A stretch of 8,599 nucleotides of DNA. Source: Caryophanales bacterium (GTDB taxonomy: Bacteria; Bacillota_I; Bacilli_A; RFN20; JAISJY01). The notes under the pieces were generated by a model. The model was given only the letters and a program-made list of their open reading frames with translations. It was not told the origin of the DNA and ran no database searches. How positions within the stretch are numbered: position 1 is the stretch's first letter; every line of letters starts with the position of its first letter. Both the position numbers and the translations under genes were made by a program. Shown here piece after piece: positions 7,325 through 8,599 of this stretch. The stretch lies in contig JAISJY010000181.1 of the NCBI GenBank assembly GCA_031261365.1, positions 1-8,599 of the forward strand, written 5' to 3'.

Positions 7325-8482
7325 ATGAAGGCTAAATTATTATTAGTTGTATTTTTATTAGTTTCTTGTACTGTTGAAAGTTCAAGTTCTCAAAAAGAGA
7401 GTTCATTTGTTAGTTCTTCTGAAACTGCAGAATTAGAACAAAAGACTTTTACTAATCCTATGCATATTATTCAAGAAGACGGTAATGAATTGTTTGTTAC
7501 TATTGCTGACCCAGAACTTTTAGCAGGTGATGATGGTTATTATTATATGTACCCAACTAATGCTGAATGTGAAATGGGAAATAAAGGGGTGATGTTTGAC
7601 TTAGGTCCTATTTTTAGAAGTGATGATATGCAGAATTGGCATTATGCTGGTAGTGCTTTTGAAGGTAATCAAGATGCGATTAATTGGAATATAGAAGCGA
7701 TGAAAACGGGAGGTGTTTGGGCACCAAGTGTTTTAAAAGTAGGAGATAGATATAATTATTATTATTCTTTGTCAGGTTGGGGTGATACTAATCCGGGCAT
7801 TGGAGTAGCGAGTTCTCCCACACCTTATGGTCCTTGGACTCATTATGGTAAATTAGTTGACCAAGTAGGAAGTGGGGTTAGAAATGGTATTGACCCTCAT
7901 GTCTTTTATGAAGGAGAACAATTATATATGATTTGGGGTTCTTTCTTTGGTATTGCGATTATTGAATTAACAGATGATGGTTTAGAAGTTTTTTATGGTA
8001 GTCATTATAAAGATTATGTTAAGTACATTATAGAGAATAATAATGGAACTAGTATGGACATTAATAAGAATTATGAAGGCTCATTTTTATTTGAGAAAGA
8101 TGGTTATTATTACTATATGGGAAGTCAAGGAAGTTGTTGTTCAGGTATCAGCAGTACTTATAGAGTTAAAGTTGGCAGAAGTGATACTTTGTTAGGACCT
8201 TATTTAAGTAAAGAGGGTCATGATTTAACAGAAGAACCTTATGGGGAATTAGCCATAGCCCCTAATGATTTAGTAACAGGTACAGGTGGTAGTGTTTTAT
8301 TTGAAGACTTTGCAGGTGAATTGTGGATGGCATATCATGGCTTTTATAAAGATGGTTTAGACCCTAATCAAAGAGTTTTATTTATTGATAAAGTTTTATT
8401 TGATGCAGAGGGATGGCCTTATATTGAAAATAAGGAAGCCTCATTAGAAGAAAAAGTTACACCTTGGTTAGTGAAAAGATAA
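7325..8482 (+). CDS. GH43 lipoprotein, arabinan endo-1,5-alpha-L-arabinosidase-like (second copy)
   Basis: Second predicted surface GH43 glycosidase, 385 residues and a clear paralog of the gene before it. It has a type II signal peptide (MKAKLLLVVFLLVSC, lipid-modified Cys15) and a Ser-rich tether (19-32). Triad: Asp62 in IADPEL, Asp190 in GIDPHVF and Glu251 in NYEGSF. Shared blocks include GVWAPSV, NPGIGVA, PYGPWTHYGKL, CCSG (271-274) and YHGF (337-340). Where the first copy has GVGHN, this one has GTGGS, so the histidine usually linked to the central calcium site is replaced by Gly322. It also carries a longer loop after residue 225 (SHYKDYVKYIIENNNG). These differences suggest a changed specificity, perhaps exo rather than endo action, but this cannot be settled from sequence. 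The ATG follows the upstream TAA directly (TAAATG), with GGAGG (7315-7319) 5 nt before it, so the two are co-translated. Confidence 0.88.
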   Translation: MKAKLLLVVFLLVSCTVESSSSQKESSFVSSSETAELEQKTFTNPMHIIQEDGNELFVTIADPELLAGDDGYYYMYPTNAECEMGNKGVMFDLGPIFRSDDMQNWHYAGSAFEGNQDAINWNIEAMKTGGVWAPSVLKVGDRYNYYYSLSGWGDTNPGIGVASSPTPYGPWTHYGKLVDQVGSGVRNGIDPHVFYEGEQLYMIWGSFFGIAIIELTDDGLEVFYGSHYKDYVKYIIENNNGTSMDINKNYEGSFLFEKDGYYYYMGSQGSCCSGISSTYRVKVGRSDTLLGPYLSKEGHDLTEEPYGELAIAPNDLVTGTGGSVLFEDFAGELWMAYHGFYKDGLDPNQRVLFIDKVLFDAEGWPYIENKEASLEEKVTPWLVKR

Positions 8483-8555
8483 GCATACTATATAGGAAAT
8501 GACAAGTAGAAAAAGAAGAAGTTGAAAAAAAGTTCATTGGTTAATAAAAGATAAG
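8440..8555 (+). repeat. Imperfect repeat of the GH43 3' end downstream of the gene
   Basis: The end of the second GH43 gene, TTGGTTAGTGAAAAGATAAG (8464-8483), recurs as TTGGTTAATAAAAGATAAG at 8537-8555, with one mismatch and one 1-nt gap. Similarity extends upstream into GAA/AAA-rich sequence ending in AAAGTT in both (near 8449-8458 and 8526-8534). The later copy has no open frame. It may be the scar of a decayed third copy or a local duplication; low-complexity AT sequence makes part of the match cheap. Confidence 0.5.
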
Positions 8556-8599
8556 AAGGCAAAACAAAAAGATAACTATAGAAATATAGATCTTAATAA
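8483..8599. other. Purine-rich non-coding tail, no gene seen
   Basis: These 117 bp to the window edge have stops in all plus frames and almost no T-runs on the plus strand, so no intrinsic terminator for the GH43 pair is visible. The only structure seen is the imperfect echo of the GH43 3' end at 8537-8555. The next gene must lie beyond the edge. Confidence 0.6.

Noticed and set aside
1..8482. Reassignment of AGG to Met or CGG to Trp/Gln, as reported in some low-GC bacteria
   Set aside because: AGG encodes the invariant Arg in the rhamnosidase DER motif (589-591). CGG falls at expected Arg positions, such as PRFTYHGF (GH78), DSRKI (RhaA), THRF (RhaB) and TYR/SYR-type sites (GH43). Standard Arg meaning fits everywhere checked.
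8541..8597. Minus-strand frame IKIYISIVIFLFCLLIFY then stop, which could be the membrane-spanning end of a gene off the right edge
   Set aside because: Only 18 codons, and hydrophobic translations are expected from the T-rich complement of a purine-rich tract. It would need the sequence beyond 8599 to judge.

Overview
The window is AT-rich (roughly 30% GC by eye). It encodes a saccharolytic locus from what looks like a low-GC Firmicutes/Tenericutes-type bacterium, perhaps an uncultured gut member of the Bacilli related to Acholeplasmatales, RF39 or Erysipelotrichales. That placement is an inference from base composition, TTA/AGA-rich codon use and lipoproteins whose lipobox is followed by a Ser-rich tether. 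TGA is a stop codon here (it ends rhaD in an ATGA overlap) and all Trp codons are TGG, so the Mycoplasma/Spiroplasma code is excluded.

Bases 1-5156 (+) form one tightly packed operon. It starts with a GH78 alpha-L-rhamnosidase cut by the left edge, followed by rhaA (L-rhamnose isomerase), rhaD (rhamnulose-1-phosphate aldolase) and rhaB (rhamnulokinase). Gaps are 3 nt, 3 nt and a 4-nt overlap. The pathway frees L-rhamnose from a glycan and converts it through L-rhamnulose and L-rhamnulose-1-phosphate to DHAP and L-lactaldehyde. No transporter, mutarotase or lactaldehyde reductase is in view. RhaB ends abruptly after its last conserved motif.

Bases 5135-6055 (-) encode a regulator with an ArsR-type winged helix-turn-helix joined to a C-terminal domain of about 200 residues that is probably a ligand sensor. 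It converges on rhaB, with a 22-bp coding overlap, and diverges from the next operon. The 105-bp divergent intergenic region (6056-6160) holds a candidate promoter and a cluster of phased TTGTA half-sites, including an 11-bp direct repeat: a plausible operator.

Bases 6161-8482 (+) hold two adjacent GH43 lipoproteins resembling arabinan endo-1,5-alpha-L-arabinosidases. Both keep the Asp/Asp/Glu catalytic triad. They are paralogs joined by a TAAATG junction.

Bases 8483-8599 are non-coding as far as I can see. They contain an imperfect echo of the 3' end of the second GH43 gene. Together the window suggests breakdown of a rhamnose- and arabinose-containing plant polysaccharide such as rhamnogalacturonan I with arabinan side chains: GH43 enzymes at the cell surface, then rhamnose release and catabolism. 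This whole-system reading is inference. I see no mobile element, CRISPR array, tRNA, rRNA or riboswitch.
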